Positions 9,526 to 18,691 of a stretch of 64,000 nt of DNA are shown here, in pieces (the stretch's first letter is position 1; each line of letters opens with the position of its first letter). The position numbers were made by a program, and so were the translations under genes. Source of the stretch: Pseudomonadota bacterium (GTDB lineage: Bacteria > Pseudomonadota > Alphaproteobacteria > Acetobacterales > Acetobacteraceae); the NCBI GenBank assembly GCA_021801255.1, contig JAJYYH010000036.1, positions 62,001 to 126,000 of the forward strand, in the 5' to 3' direction. Under the pieces are notes generated by a model that saw nothing but the letters and a program-made list of their open reading frames with translations, searched no databases and had not been told where the DNA came from.

Positions 9526-10880
9526 GGCGCGGCCTCGCCCCCGCCGGGCGGCAGCGGGCGTGGATTGCGCCGCGCCGCGTCCCACATCAAGCGCGGGTCG
9601 AAGCTTTCGGCGGCGAACAAGGTGAGTACCACGACGGCGGCGAAAGCCACCACCCCGGCTTCGGGATGGACGGAGGCCAGAAGGCCAAGCCGCACCAGCC
9701 CGACCAGGATCGAGATCATGAAAACATCGATCATCGACCAGCGCCCGATGGCGTCAATCAGGCGATAGAGCCGGGTGCGGTCATGGAGCCGCCCGGCCCA
9801 GCCGCGCCGCGCGCTCACCATGAGGAGCACAAGGCCGGCGAGCTTGAGCACCGGCACGGTGATGCTGGCAAAGAACACCAGGACCGCGAGCGGCCACATT
9901 CCGGCGCTCGCGAGTTCCGCGACGCCTGAGAGGATGGTGTTGGGCGTGCCTTGGCCATAGTAATCGACGGTCATCACCGGGAGCAGATTGGCCGGGATGT
10001 AGAGCACAAAGGCGGCGATGACGAGGGCCAGGGTGCGGGCAAGGCTCCGCTTCTTGCGCCGCGCCAGCCGGCTGAAGCAGCGCGGGCAGAGATTTCCCTC
10101 GCGCGCCTGGCTGACCAACCCGCAGCTTGTGCAGCCGATCAGCTGCGTCGCCGGCGGCGGCTTCGGCGCGCCGGGCGGCGGCGGGTGGGCGCCGGCGAGC
10201 GCCTCCCACAGCGCCCGCGGATCGACCAGTTGGTCGATCACCGCCATCACCAGCATCAGCGCCGCGAGCGCATAGGCGGCGAGTTCGACATGCACCCGCG
10301 CGAGATCGATCAATTTGCTGTAAGCGACGAACAGGCCGAGCAGATACACCTCGACCATGGCAAACGGGCGCAGCCGCTCGCTGCCCCGCAAGATCGCGCG
10401 CCACAGCGGATGCGGGCGTGGGCGTGGGCGGCGGAGCGCGGCGAGCACCGCGATGAGGCCGAGCAACCGCACAACCGGCAGCAGGCAGGCGGTCAGCACC
10501 ACCAGGGCGGCGAGCGCCTGCCAGCCATTTTCGTCGAGCAGCAGCGGCCCGGTGATCAGGCTGGCGCTGACCCGCTGGCCAAGCAGCGAGATTTGCAGGA
10601 GCGGCTCCAGGAAAGCGAGCGGCAGCAGCGGCAGGGCGGCGAGCGCCAGGGGCAAGGCGAGGCTGGCGCCGCGCGGGTGCCCGGCCCAGAGCACCGCCCG
10701 GCAGCGCGGGCAGCGCGCGCGCTGACCAGGCGCGGGGTGCGGCGCGAGGAAAAACGCACCGCAATCGGGACAGGCGATCAGCGGCGTCGCCCGCCCCACC
10801 GCCGCCCTCCGCCGCGGCCGGCCAGCGGCGAAAAGGCGGAAGCCGCGGCGGAAACGGAGCGGCAGGATTTGTGGCGGCAA
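9522..10880 (-). CDS. pqiA: PqiA-like paraquat-inducible membrane protein with two zinc-ribbon motifs
   Basis: CPDCGAFFLAPHPAPGQRARCPRC and CTSCGLVSQAREGNLCPRC, each followed by 4-TM PqiA domains. Confidence 0.85.
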   Translation of the reverse strand: MPPQILPLRFRRGFRLFAAGRPRRRAAVGRATPLIACPDCGAFFLAPHPAPGQRARCPRCRAVLWAGHPRGASLALPLALAALPLLPLAFLEPLLQISLLGQRVSASLITGPLLLDENGWQALAALVVLTACLLPVVRLLGLIAVLAALRRPRPRPHPLWRAILRGSERLRPFAMVEVYLLGLFVAYSKLIDLARVHVELAAYALAALMLVMAVIDQLVDPRALWEALAGAHPPPPGAPKPPPATQLIGCTSCGLVSQAREGNLCPRCFSRLARRKKRSLARTLALVIAAFVLYIPANLLPVMTVDYYGQGTPNTILSGVAELASAGMWPLAVLVFFASITVPVLKLAGLVLLMVSARRGWAGRLHDRTRLYRLIDAIGRWSMIDVFMISILVGLVRLGLLASVHPEAGVVAFAAVVVLTLFAAESFDPRLMWDAARRNPRPLPPGGGEAAP

Positions 10881-11025
10881 GATCGTGGGTCGTCCTCATG
10901 GGGAGCACTGGCACAGCGCCTCAGCCGAAATGCGCCGGATGGACGCGACAGCGGCTCATTGGCATAAACGCCGCCATCGGAGAAGGTTTTTTCGGCGCAC
11001 GGCAAGAAAGCAACTGGGGACCAGC

Positions 11026-11913
11026 GTGGCGAGCGTTTCAATCGAACGGCGGGCCCAAGTGATCGTGCTGGGCAACGAGAAGGGCGGCTCGGGCAAATCA
11101 ACCGCGGCGATGCACCTCATTGTCGGGCTGCTGCGCGATGGCTATCGCATTGGCGCGCTCGATCTCGACGCCCGCCAGGCAACCCTCGCCGGCTATCTCG
11201 AGGCGCGGCGTGATTTCATCCGGCGGCGCGGCATCGCGCTGCCGATGCCCGACTTTGCCGCGGTTCCCAGGAGTTCGCAGGACAGCCGCGCCGCGGCCGA
11301 GGCCGAAGAAGCGGCGCGCTTCGAGGCGGCCTTCGCGGAGGTGGCGCGCGACGCCGATCTCGTCGTCATCGACTGCCCCGGCGCCGATACCTATCTGAGC
11401 CGCCTCGGCCATGGCCGCGCCGATACCTTGATCACCCCGATCAATGACAGTTTCGTCGATTTCGCGATGCTCGCCAAGGTCGATCCCGAGCGCCACGAGG
11501 TGGTGCACCCGAGCATCTATAGCGAAATGGTCTGGGAGGCGCGCAAGCGGCGGATGGCGCGCGACCGCGGCCGCATCGACTGGCTGGTGATGCGCAACCG
11601 GCTCGGCGCGGGCGAGGCGCGCAACAAGCGCGATGTCGGGGCGACGCTCGACGAACTGGCCAAGCGCATCGGCTTTCGCACCGTCAAGGGATTCGGCGAA
11701 CGGGTGATTTTCCGCGAGCTTTATCTCCAGGGCCTTACCTTGATGGACGTGCGCGAGGCCGGGCTCGGCATCCAGCTCGGTATGAGCCACATCGCCGCGC
11801 GGGCCGAGGTGCGCACGCTGATCGGCGCCATCCGCAAACCCCCCGCCGCGCGCGCCCTCACCCCCCTCGCCGAAGACGCCGAAACTTCCCGCGCGGCTGG
11901 CGTCGAGCCGTGA
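11026..11913 (+). CDS. mipZ: Division plane positioning ATPase MipZ (ParA/MinD superfamily)
   Basis: Deviant Walker A GNEKGGSGKST; ALDLDARQ; VVIDCPGADTYLSRLGHGRADTLITPINDSFVDFAMLAKVDPE. GTG start at 11026 preferred over the longer ORF start. Confidence 0.85.
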   Translation: MASVSIERRAQVIVLGNEKGGSGKSTAAMHLIVGLLRDGYRIGALDLDARQATLAGYLEARRDFIRRRGIALPMPDFAAVPRSSQDSRAAAEAEEAARFEAAFAEVARDADLVVIDCPGADTYLSRLGHGRADTLITPINDSFVDFAMLAKVDPERHEVVHPSIYSEMVWEARKRRMARDRGRIDWLVMRNRLGAGEARNKRDVGATLDELAKRIGFRTVKGFGERVIFRELYLQGLTLMDVREAGLGIQLGMSHIAARAEVRTLIGAIRKPPAARALTPLAEDAETSRAAGVEP

Positions 11914-12021
11914 TTTCGCCCTGGATGGAAGCGCCACTCGCGCGGCGCCGGGACGCCCGAGAGCCGGTTCGCCCGCTTTCGGCGAATATAGAAAAATTAT
12001 GCACGCAAAAGTTTATTGATA

Positions 12022-12049
12022 TTGATATAAATCAACCATACGTTAAGAT
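12022..12049 (+). promoter_or_regulatory. Putative sigma70-type promoter for the sRNA candidate (TTGATA-N16-TAAGAT)
   Basis: -35 TTGATA at 12022-12027 and -10 TAAGAT at 12044-12049, in an AT-rich island. Confidence 0.45.
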
Positions 12050-12054
12050 TTGCT

Positions 12055-12178
12055 TGGCATACTTCTCCTCGGAGCCAGACGAGACGCGGCTTCACGTTTC
12101 CTCCCACAAGCCGCAACGTGCGGTTCCCGCACCGGCGGCAAACTCAAACGGCGCCCCCCATCAGGGACGCCGTTTTTT
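12055..12178 (+). ncRNA. Candidate trans-acting sRNA with anti-Shine-Dalgarno hairpin loop
   Basis: Hairpin GCGGCTT(12086-12092)/AAGCCGC(12108-12114) with loop CACGTTTCCTCCCAC; hairpin GTGCGG-TTC-CCGCAC (12118-12132); intrinsic terminator; no convincing ORF. Confidence 0.55.
12146..12178 (+). terminator. Intrinsic terminator AAACGGCG…CGCCGTTTTTT
   Basis: 8-bp stem 12146-12153/12168-12175 followed by a T tract. Confidence 0.75.
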
Positions 12179-12210
12179 CGTTTCCCCCGCCTGGCCGGTC
12201 CAATGCGTTG

Positions 12211-12306
12211 CCCTGGACCCGCTGGGCCAGCTTCCCCAGACCCGCGTTTCGGGAAGGTTGCCAAAGGCCTTGCTTTTGGTGGGGGCAGAGGCCACGCCCC
12301 TGGTCT
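12211..12306 (+). repeat. GC-rich dispersed intergenic repeat, copy A
   Basis: GACCCGCTGGGCCAGCTTCCCCAGACCCGC…GGGAAGGTTGCCAAAGG…TGGTGGGG…CCCCTGG, matching the reverse complement of copy B. Confidence 0.7.
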
Positions 12307-12567
12307 GATAATGACCCTGCAGCGTTTACTCAACACCGCCTAAGCTTTGTTTTATCGTGTGATTCAGGCGTGCCTCGCCGCACATGCCAGGGCTGAAATG
12401 GACCGTGGCGGCCTGCCCCTTGGGCGGAGCCCGTGCCTCTCCGGCCCGCGCCCGCCTGGGTATCCAATGGCTTGTCAGGCCCTGGGCGCCGGTTCATAGT
12501 GCGATTTGACGTGCGGGCCAACGCGCACGCGGGTTGTGGGCCGAGCGAGCCCGAGGGAGGGGATGCC

Positions 12568-13788
12568 GTGCGCGATCGTCACCTAGCGTTCATTCTCTAT
12601 TCTGGCTTGGTCATGGCTTTCACGGGCGCCGCGTACGGCGAGGAACCGCCGATCACCATTGGCGTGCCGACCAGCGTGCAGTTGCAGGTCGGGCGTGATT
12701 CGATCGACGCGACGGCGCTCGCGATCGAGGAGATCAACGCCAAGGGCGGCGTGCTCGGGCGTAAACTCAGAATGGTGGTCGCCGACGAGACCGAGAACCC
12801 GCAGGAGGGGGTCGCGGCGATCAACAAGCTCACCGCCGATGAGCATGTCGATGTGCTGATCGGCGGCTATACCAGCGGCGTCACCCTCGCGCAGGAGCCG
12901 CATATCGCCGATTCCAAAACGGTCTATATCGAGGTCGGCGCCGCCTCGCCCTCGATCACCGATTTCGTGCGGCGCAACTATGCGCGCTACAAATACATCT
13001 TCCGCGTGAGCCCGATCAACGCCGCGCATCAGGCCGAGGCGCTGATCGATTTCGGTGTCGGCAAACTCAAGGGCGAGGCCGGCGTGCAGAAAATCGCGAT
13101 CATCGGCGAGAACGCGAAATGGGTCCAGGATCTCGCGCCGATCCTCAAAACCGGCCTAGAAAAAGGCGGCATGACCGTCACCTCGGTCGATCTCTTCGAT
13201 GCCGACACATCGGATTTCTCGCCGCTGTTCAACAAGATCAAAGCCAGCGGCGCGCAATACATCATGGTCGTGCTGTCGCACGCCAACTCCGATGTTCTCG
13301 TCAAGCAATGGTATGACGCGAAATTGCCGATCCCGATCGGCGGCATCGATGTCAAATCGCAGGATTCGGATTTCTTCACCCGGATCGGCGGTAAGGCGGT
13401 GAGCGAGACCGTCGCCAACAATATCATTCCGGTACCGATGACGCCGGTCACGATGCCGTTTTGGAACAATTTCGTCGCGCACTTCAAACGCCCGCCGGTC
13501 TATACCGGCGCCGGCTCCTATGACGCCGTCTATATCTATGCCGAAGCGGTGGCGCGGGCTGGCGACACGGCCGCGGACAAGGTTATCCCGGCGCTCGAGA
13601 AAACGCACTACGTCGGCACCGAGGGGCTCTGCGAGTTCGATGCCCAGCATGATATCAAGTTCGGCCCCGGCTATGTCAGCCTCGCTTTCGCGCAATGGTA
13701 TCCCGATGGCACGCGGGTCATCGTCTGGCCCAAGGACATCGCCAAGGGCGCGATGATGCCGCCGCCCTGGCTGGCCGGCAAGAATTGA
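12568..13788 (+). CDS. Branched-chain-amino-acid-type ABC transporter substrate-binding protein
   Basis: Signal peptide; ITIGVPTSVQLQVGRDSIDATALAIEEINAKGGVLGRKLRMVVADETENPQEGV; GTG start with SD GAGGGAGGGG. Confidence 0.85.
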   Translation: MRDRHLAFILYSGLVMAFTGAAYGEEPPITIGVPTSVQLQVGRDSIDATALAIEEINAKGGVLGRKLRMVVADETENPQEGVAAINKLTADEHVDVLIGGYTSGVTLAQEPHIADSKTVYIEVGAASPSITDFVRRNYARYKYIFRVSPINAAHQAEALIDFGVGKLKGEAGVQKIAIIGENAKWVQDLAPILKTGLEKGGMTVTSVDLFDADTSDFSPLFNKIKASGAQYIMVVLSHANSDVLVKQWYDAKLPIPIGGIDVKSQDSDFFTRIGGKAVSETVANNIIPVPMTPVTMPFWNNFVAHFKRPPVYTGAGSYDAVYIYAEAVARAGDTAADKVIPALEKTHYVGTEGLCEFDAQHDIKFGPGYVSLAFAQWYPDGTRVIVWPKDIAKGAMMPPPWLAGKN

Positions 13789-13817
13789 AAAAATCCTGCT
13801 GAAGGCGGCCGGTTTCG

Positions 13818-14672
13818 TTGCTCAACATCCTCGTCTACGGCGCCGTGACCAGCGCGGTCTATGCTATGCTCGCGGTCGGCTTCACGTTGATTTTCGGCGT
13901 CGCGCGGGTTTTGAATCTTGCGCATGGTGCCTTCTACGGGCTCGGCGCCTATAGCTGCTATCTGTTGACCGGACGCCTAGGTTGGCCGCTGCTACCGGCG
14001 GCGCTCGTTGCCGTGCTGTTCGTTGCCGCTTTCGGCGTCGCGATGGAGCGCTTCCTGGTGCGTCCTCTCCGCCATTCCGCGCTCGCCGTGCTGATGATCA
14101 CCATCGCCGTTGGTTTGTTGTTCGAACAGGCGATGTATCTGCTGTTCGGCTCGGAAGCGCGCAACGTCCCGGCCTTCAGCAATGCCACCTGGAGCTATGC
14201 CGGGCTCGATGTCAGCGGCCAGCGCCTGCTCACACTGGGGTTCGGCATTGTGATCATTGGCCTGCTCTGGCTTTTCATTAACCGGACGCGGCTTGGCTCA
14301 GCCATCCTAGCACTTTCCCAAGACCGCGAGGGGGCGCTCTATATGGGCATTCCCGCTGATCGCATCTATGCCGTGGTGATGGCGATCTCGGCGGCTATCG
14401 CGGCGGCGGCGGGTGTTCTCACCGCGCCTTTTCTCACCGTGCAGCCGACGATGGATCTATTGCCGATGATCAAGGCGTTCTCCATCGTCATCGTCGGCGG
14501 CCTCGGCTCCATCCCTGGCAGCATTCTCGCGGCACTGTTGCTCGGCTACAGCGAAACCATCGTCGCCTATGCCGTCTCGCCGGCGTGGACCGAGATCGTC
14601 TCGCTGGTCGCGGTGCTACTGACCCTGATCCTGCGCCCCGCCGGCCTGCTCGGCAAGCGCGCGGCGTTTTAG
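13818..14672 (+). CDS. livH: Branched-chain-amino-acid-type ABC transporter permease (LivH family)
   Basis: AVGFTLIFGVARVLNLAHGAFYGLGAY; EGALYMGIPADRIYAVVMAISAAIAAAAGVL; TTG start. Confidence 0.85.
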   Translation: MLNILVYGAVTSAVYAMLAVGFTLIFGVARVLNLAHGAFYGLGAYSCYLLTGRLGWPLLPAALVAVLFVAAFGVAMERFLVRPLRHSALAVLMITIAVGLLFEQAMYLLFGSEARNVPAFSNATWSYAGLDVSGQRLLTLGFGIVIIGLLWLFINRTRLGSAILALSQDREGALYMGIPADRIYAVVMAISAAIAAAAGVLTAPFLTVQPTMDLLPMIKAFSIVIVGGLGSIPGSILAALLLGYSETIVAYAVSPAWTEIVSLVAVLLTLILRPAGLLGKRAAF

Positions 14673-14682
14673 GGACCGGCGC

Positions 14683-15603
14683 ATGCGCAGCCGGCCATGG
14701 ATTTTTGTCCCGCTGGTCCTCGCGGCCCTCGCGGCGCTGCCGGTCATTGTAAAATCCGAGTATTTGCTCGGGATTCTGAGCGTTTGTTTCATCTATGGCA
14801 TCTGGGCCGCGAGCTGGGATTTCATGTCGGGCCTGACGGGGCGCGAGAATTTCGGCCACGCGCTGTTTATCGGCGCCGGCGCCTATACCTCGGCTTTCCT
14901 CAACGCCCGATTCGCGCTGAACCCATGGTGGGGCCTGCCGGCGGGGGCGGCGATGGCGGTGCTGCTCGCGCTGGTCATCGGATTTCCGACACTGCGCCTA
15001 CGTGGCCCCTATTTCGCGCTCGCCATGCTCGCCGCGGCGACCATCATGCAGCGCCTGACACTGATTTTCTGGCAATATAGCGGCGGCGAGGAAGGCATCC
15101 CGGGCCTCGATCCGCTGCTCAACTCGAAAATCGGCATCTATTATCTCTGCCTCGCGGCACTTGTTCTGACGACCGCCGCCCTGCTGCTGCTGGCGCGCTC
15201 GCATGGCGGATTGCTGCTGCGTGGCATTCGTGGGGACGAGGCGGCCTGCCAGGCGGCCGGGATCGATGTCACCTTCTACAAGATCGCTGCCCTCGTCGTC
15301 AGCGCGGCCTGCGCCGGGATGGGTGGCGTGCTCTATGCGCATTATCAGGAAGCGGTGACGCCCGATGTGTTTTCCGTCGCGCTCTCGATTTCCATCATCA
15401 TTATGGTCTATGTCGGCGGCATCGGCACCATTTATGGCCCGGCGGTCGGCGCTATCCTGCTCGCCCTGCTGCCGGAATTGCTGCGCGGCCTCGGCCAGTA
15501 CCGGCTCTGGGCCTATAGTGTCGTCTTGATTTTCATTCTGTTTTTTGCCCCTGGCGGGCTGGTGGCCCCGCTCTGGCGCCGCGCCGTGGGACTCGCGCGA
15601 TGA
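14683..15603 (+). CDS. livM: Branched-chain-amino-acid-type ABC transporter permease (LivM family)
   Basis: LMAG-type LivM: GLTGRENFGHALFIGAGAYTSAFL; GPYFALAMLAAATI; GGIGTIYGPAVGAILLALLPELLR. Confidence 0.85.
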   Translation: MRSRPWIFVPLVLAALAALPVIVKSEYLLGILSVCFIYGIWAASWDFMSGLTGRENFGHALFIGAGAYTSAFLNARFALNPWWGLPAGAAMAVLLALVIGFPTLRLRGPYFALAMLAAATIMQRLTLIFWQYSGGEEGIPGLDPLLNSKIGIYYLCLAALVLTTAALLLLARSHGGLLLRGIRGDEAACQAAGIDVTFYKIAALVVSAACAGMGGVLYAHYQEAVTPDVFSVALSISIIIMVYVGGIGTIYGPAVGAILLALLPELLRGLGQYRLWAYSVVLIFILFFAPGGLVAPLWRRAVGLAR

Positions 15604-16358
15604 GCGCGCTCCTCGAAGTTAGCGCCCTCAGCAAGAGATTTTCTGGTCTGGTGGCCGTGAACGAGGTCTCCTTCAGCATCGCGCCCGGAGAAATCACCGG
15701 CATTCTCGGGCCCAACGGCGCGGGTAAAACGACGCTTTTCAATCTGCTCACCGGCTTTCTGCCGATCGACGGCGGCGAGGTGCGTTTCGATGGCCACAAT
15801 CTCGCCGGCCTCGCGCCGCATCGGATCGTCAATCGTGGTCTCGCGCGCACCTTTCAGCTCTGCCGCCCGTTTAGTGGCATGAGCGCGTTCGAAAATGTCA
15901 TGGTCGGCTGCCTCGCGCCGCGCGTGCGCCACCGCGAAGCCCCCGAGACGCGGGCGCGGGAGATCCTCGCCGCCGTCGGCCTGGCGCATCGCGCCGAGAC
16001 GAAAGTTGACGTGCTGCCCTATGGCGATCTGCGCCGCCTCGAAATTGCCCGTGCCCTGGCGACACGCCCGCGCCTGCTGCTGCTCGACGAGCCCTTCGCC
16101 GGACTGGGATCGAGCGAGATCGAGCCACTTTCGGCGCTGATCCGCGCGCTGCACCGAAGCGAGGGGCTCACCATCCTGCTCATCGAACACCGCTTGCGCG
16201 AATTCATGCAGCTCGTGAGCCGGGTGATCGCCATGGATTTCGGCCGCATCATCGCGGTTGCAACGCCCGAGGACATCGTCCGCCATCCCCTCGTCATCGA
16301 GGCCTATATTGGCCGCGCCGAGGATGACACGACGGGAGATGCGCTTGGCACTGCTTGA
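15600..16358 (+). CDS. livG: ABC transporter ATP-binding protein (LivG family)
   Basis: Walker A GPNGAGKTT; ARTFQLCRPFSGMSAFENVM; Walker B LLLLDEP; ATGA overlap with livM. Confidence 0.85.
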   Translation: MSALLEVSALSKRFSGLVAVNEVSFSIAPGEITGILGPNGAGKTTLFNLLTGFLPIDGGEVRFDGHNLAGLAPHRIVNRGLARTFQLCRPFSGMSAFENVMVGCLAPRVRHREAPETRAREILAAVGLAHRAETKVDVLPYGDLRRLEIARALATRPRLLLLDEPFAGLGSSEIEPLSALIRALHRSEGLTILLIEHRLREFMQLVSRVIAMDFGRIIAVATPEDIVRHPLVIEAYIGRAEDDTTGDALGTA

Positions 16359-17052
16359 GGTTGCCGATCTCGTCGTGCATTACGGCAAGGCCCTGGCGCT
16401 CGATGGGGTCAGCCTCTCGGTCGCGGCGGGGGAGCTGGTCGCGGTGCTGGGCCCGAACGGCGCCGGCAAGTCGACCCTGCTGAAGGCGATCTCGCGCGCC
16501 GTGCCGAGCGCTGGGCACATCGTTTTCGATGGCCGACCGCTCGATGACATGGCGCCGCATCTCGTGGTGGCCGCGGGCATCTGCCACTGCCCGGAAGGGC
16601 GGCACCTCTTTGCCGAACTCACGGTGCGCAAGAACCTCGAACTCGGCGCCTATCTGCGCCGCGACAAGGCCGCCATCGCCCGTGATCTCGAGCACGTCCA
16701 CGCGCTTTTCCCGGTGCTGCGGGCGCGTGGCGCGCAGCAGGCGGCGACGCTTTCGGGCGGCGAGCAGCAGATGGTGGCGATCGGGCGGGCGCTGATGGGC
16801 CGCCCCAAGCTGCTGCTGCTCGATGAACCCTCGGTCGGGATCGCGCATCGCCTTAAAATCGCGATCTTCGCCGCGATCCGCCAGATTCGCGAAGCGGGCA
16901 CGGCGATCCTCCTGGTCGAGCAGGACGCGCGCTCGGCGCTCGGCGTGGCGAGCCGCGCCTATCTGCTCGAGCATGGCCAAATCGTGCGCGAAGGCCTGAG
17001 CGAGGCGTTCATCCGCGACGACCGGGTGCGCCGGGTGTATCTCGGGGTTTGA
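16339..17052 (+). CDS. livF: ABC transporter ATP-binding protein (LivF family)
   Basis: GPNGAGKST; LSGGEQQMVAIGRALMGRPKLLLLDEPSVGIA; start at ATG 16339 inside the livG end. Confidence 0.85.
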   Translation: MRLALLEVADLVVHYGKALALDGVSLSVAAGELVAVLGPNGAGKSTLLKAISRAVPSAGHIVFDGRPLDDMAPHLVVAAGICHCPEGRHLFAELTVRKNLELGAYLRRDKAAIARDLEHVHALFPVLRARGAQQAATLSGGEQQMVAIGRALMGRPKLLLLDEPSVGIAHRLKIAIFAAIRQIREAGTAILLVEQDARSALGVASRAYLLEHGQIVREGLSEAFIRDDRVRRVYLGV

Positions 17053-17188
17053 CAAGGCCAGGGCGCGCCACGAGTTCCGCAATCCCGGCAACGGCCATCG
17101 CCCACCTCGCGCATCACCCCCACGCGCTTGTCGCTGCCCGGCTCCGCCGACGCGATCAGCGATATCATCACCGCCCACTCGTTATCCG

Positions 17189-17206
17189 CCCCCGCCTAGG
17201 CGGGGG
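17189..17206. repeat. 18-bp perfect palindrome CCCCCGCCTAGGCGGGGG in intergenic DNA
   Basis: Direct reading; lies between livF and the convergent tonB gene. Confidence 0.85.
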
Positions 17207-17373
17207 TCACGCCGATAATGCAGCGTGCCGCGGCCATGGAACCCGCGATTTTCGCGGATCCACCTGTCGCACGTCCGGCAAACCCAACATAGAAAGCCGC
17301 GCGGGCCGAAATAGGCGGCGATTATTCGTGCCTGCCCGGTGGATGCAGACACCCCCTCAGGCGAACATGTGGC

Positions 17374-18234
17374 CTAGCTGGTGACGTGGACCAGCAGGAT
17401 AAAAGTCAAACTGGAATGCGGCATATCGGGCGTGAACGGCGCGAAGCCGGTGCGCTTGACGGTCTCCAGCGACAGCCGATCGATCGCCGAAACCCCGCTC
17501 GATTTGCGCAGTGCGACACTGACCAGGCTGCCATCAGGGTTGAGCGCGATCGCGACCTCGGTATCGCCGCTGAGATCGAGCCCGCGCATCGTCGCCGGCA
17601 CCTCCAGATGGCTTTGCACCCGCCCGCGGAGATCAGCGGCGTAGCGTTGCAACGCGGTGAGATTCTGCCCCGCCGAGGCCGGCGCCGAAGGCGGCGGGGG
17701 GGGCTTGGCGGGCTCGGCTTTCGCCTCCTCGGTCTTCGGCTGGGGCGGCGGCGCTTCCTGGCGCGCGGTTTTCACCGGATGCGGCGGGAGCGGCTGGCGC
17801 GCGACGACGGGCGGCGGGGGCGGCTCAAAAAACGCGCTCTCCGCCGCGGGCGGCGGCGGTTCGGCCGGCGCCGGCGGCGGGGGAGCGACCTCGGCTTGGG
17901 GTTGCGGCGGCGCCATGGGCTGCGGGGGCGTCGTGGTCTCGGGGGACGGGGGTGGCGGCGCGGTGTCGGGGGCCGCGACCTGCGGCACCGCCTGCAATTG
18001 CGGCAGCGGCGCCGGCAGCGTTACCGCGTGCACCTCCATCGGGTGCGGATTGTTGGGTTCGGGCGCCAGGATAACCTCGCGCCCGGAGAGATAGGCGAGG
18101 AGGCCCAGTTCAAGGGCGGCGGCGAGCGCCAGCGCGAGCGCGAAACGGCCGCGCCATCCGCCCTCGGGCAAGAATGGCAGCGCGCCCCTTGCTTCCCGCC
18201 AGATCCCGGTTTCCTGTAGGGCACTGCTCGACAT
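17374..18234 (-). CDS. tonB: TonB family energy transducer
   Basis: N-terminal TM, Pro-rich spacer, C-terminal TonB domain (VAIALNPDGSLVSVALRKSSGVSAIDRLSLETVKRTGFAPF); next to exbD/exbB. Confidence 0.9.
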   Translation of the reverse strand: MSSSALQETGIWREARGALPFLPEGGWRGRFALALALAAALELGLLAYLSGREVILAPEPNNPHPMEVHAVTLPAPLPQLQAVPQVAAPDTAPPPPSPETTTPPQPMAPPQPQAEVAPPPPAPAEPPPPAAESAFFEPPPPPVVARQPLPPHPVKTARQEAPPPQPKTEEAKAEPAKPPPPPSAPASAGQNLTALQRYAADLRGRVQSHLEVPATMRGLDLSGDTEVAIALNPDGSLVSVALRKSSGVSAIDRLSLETVKRTGFAPFTPDMPHSSLTFILLVHVTS

Positions 18235-18276
18235 GCTGCTTCCCCCGTCACGGCGTCTATACGAAAGCGATGCCGC

Positions 18277-18681
18277 TCAGTTCGCCGGCTGCGTGGCAAC
18301 GCCGATATCGGTCACGCCGGCCTTGCGGCAGGCATCCATGACATGCACGAAAGCCTCGAACGGCGTTGCCTTGTCGCTCGCGATGGTGATCGTGGTCTTG
18401 GTCGGGTTGCCATCCGCCTTGATCATCTCGGTCAGCGCGTCGAGCGTCAGCGTCTGACCTTTCAGCGTCACCGTGCCGTCCTTCTCAACATTGATGGTGA
18501 ACTCGGGATGCGGCAGATGCGTGGTCTCGCTCGATGTCGGCAGCTCCAGCGAGAGCCCGGCATCGGGGATCATCTGCAACGTCACGATGATGAAAAACAC
18601 CAGCAGGAACAGCATGACATCGATCATCGGAATGATCTCGATGCGGCCGCGACGTTCCTCGAAATAGCGGAGTTTCGTCAT
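18277..18681 (-). CDS. exbD: ExbD/TolR family biopolymer transport protein
   Basis: IEIIPMIDVMLFLLVFFIIVTL with the conserved membrane Asp. Confidence 0.9.
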   Translation of the reverse strand: MTKLRYFEERRGRIEIIPMIDVMLFLLVFFIIVTLQMIPDAGLSLELPTSSETTHLPHPEFTINVEKDGTVTLKGQTLTLDALTEMIKADGNPTKTTITIASDKATPFEAFVHVMDACRKAGVTDIGVATQPAN

Positions 18682-18691
18682 GGCGCTGTCC

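Noticed and set aside
12043-12396. Small ORFs over the mipZ-ABC operon gap
   Set aside because: No codon-usage or family support; the region is better explained by the sRNA candidate and repeat copy A.
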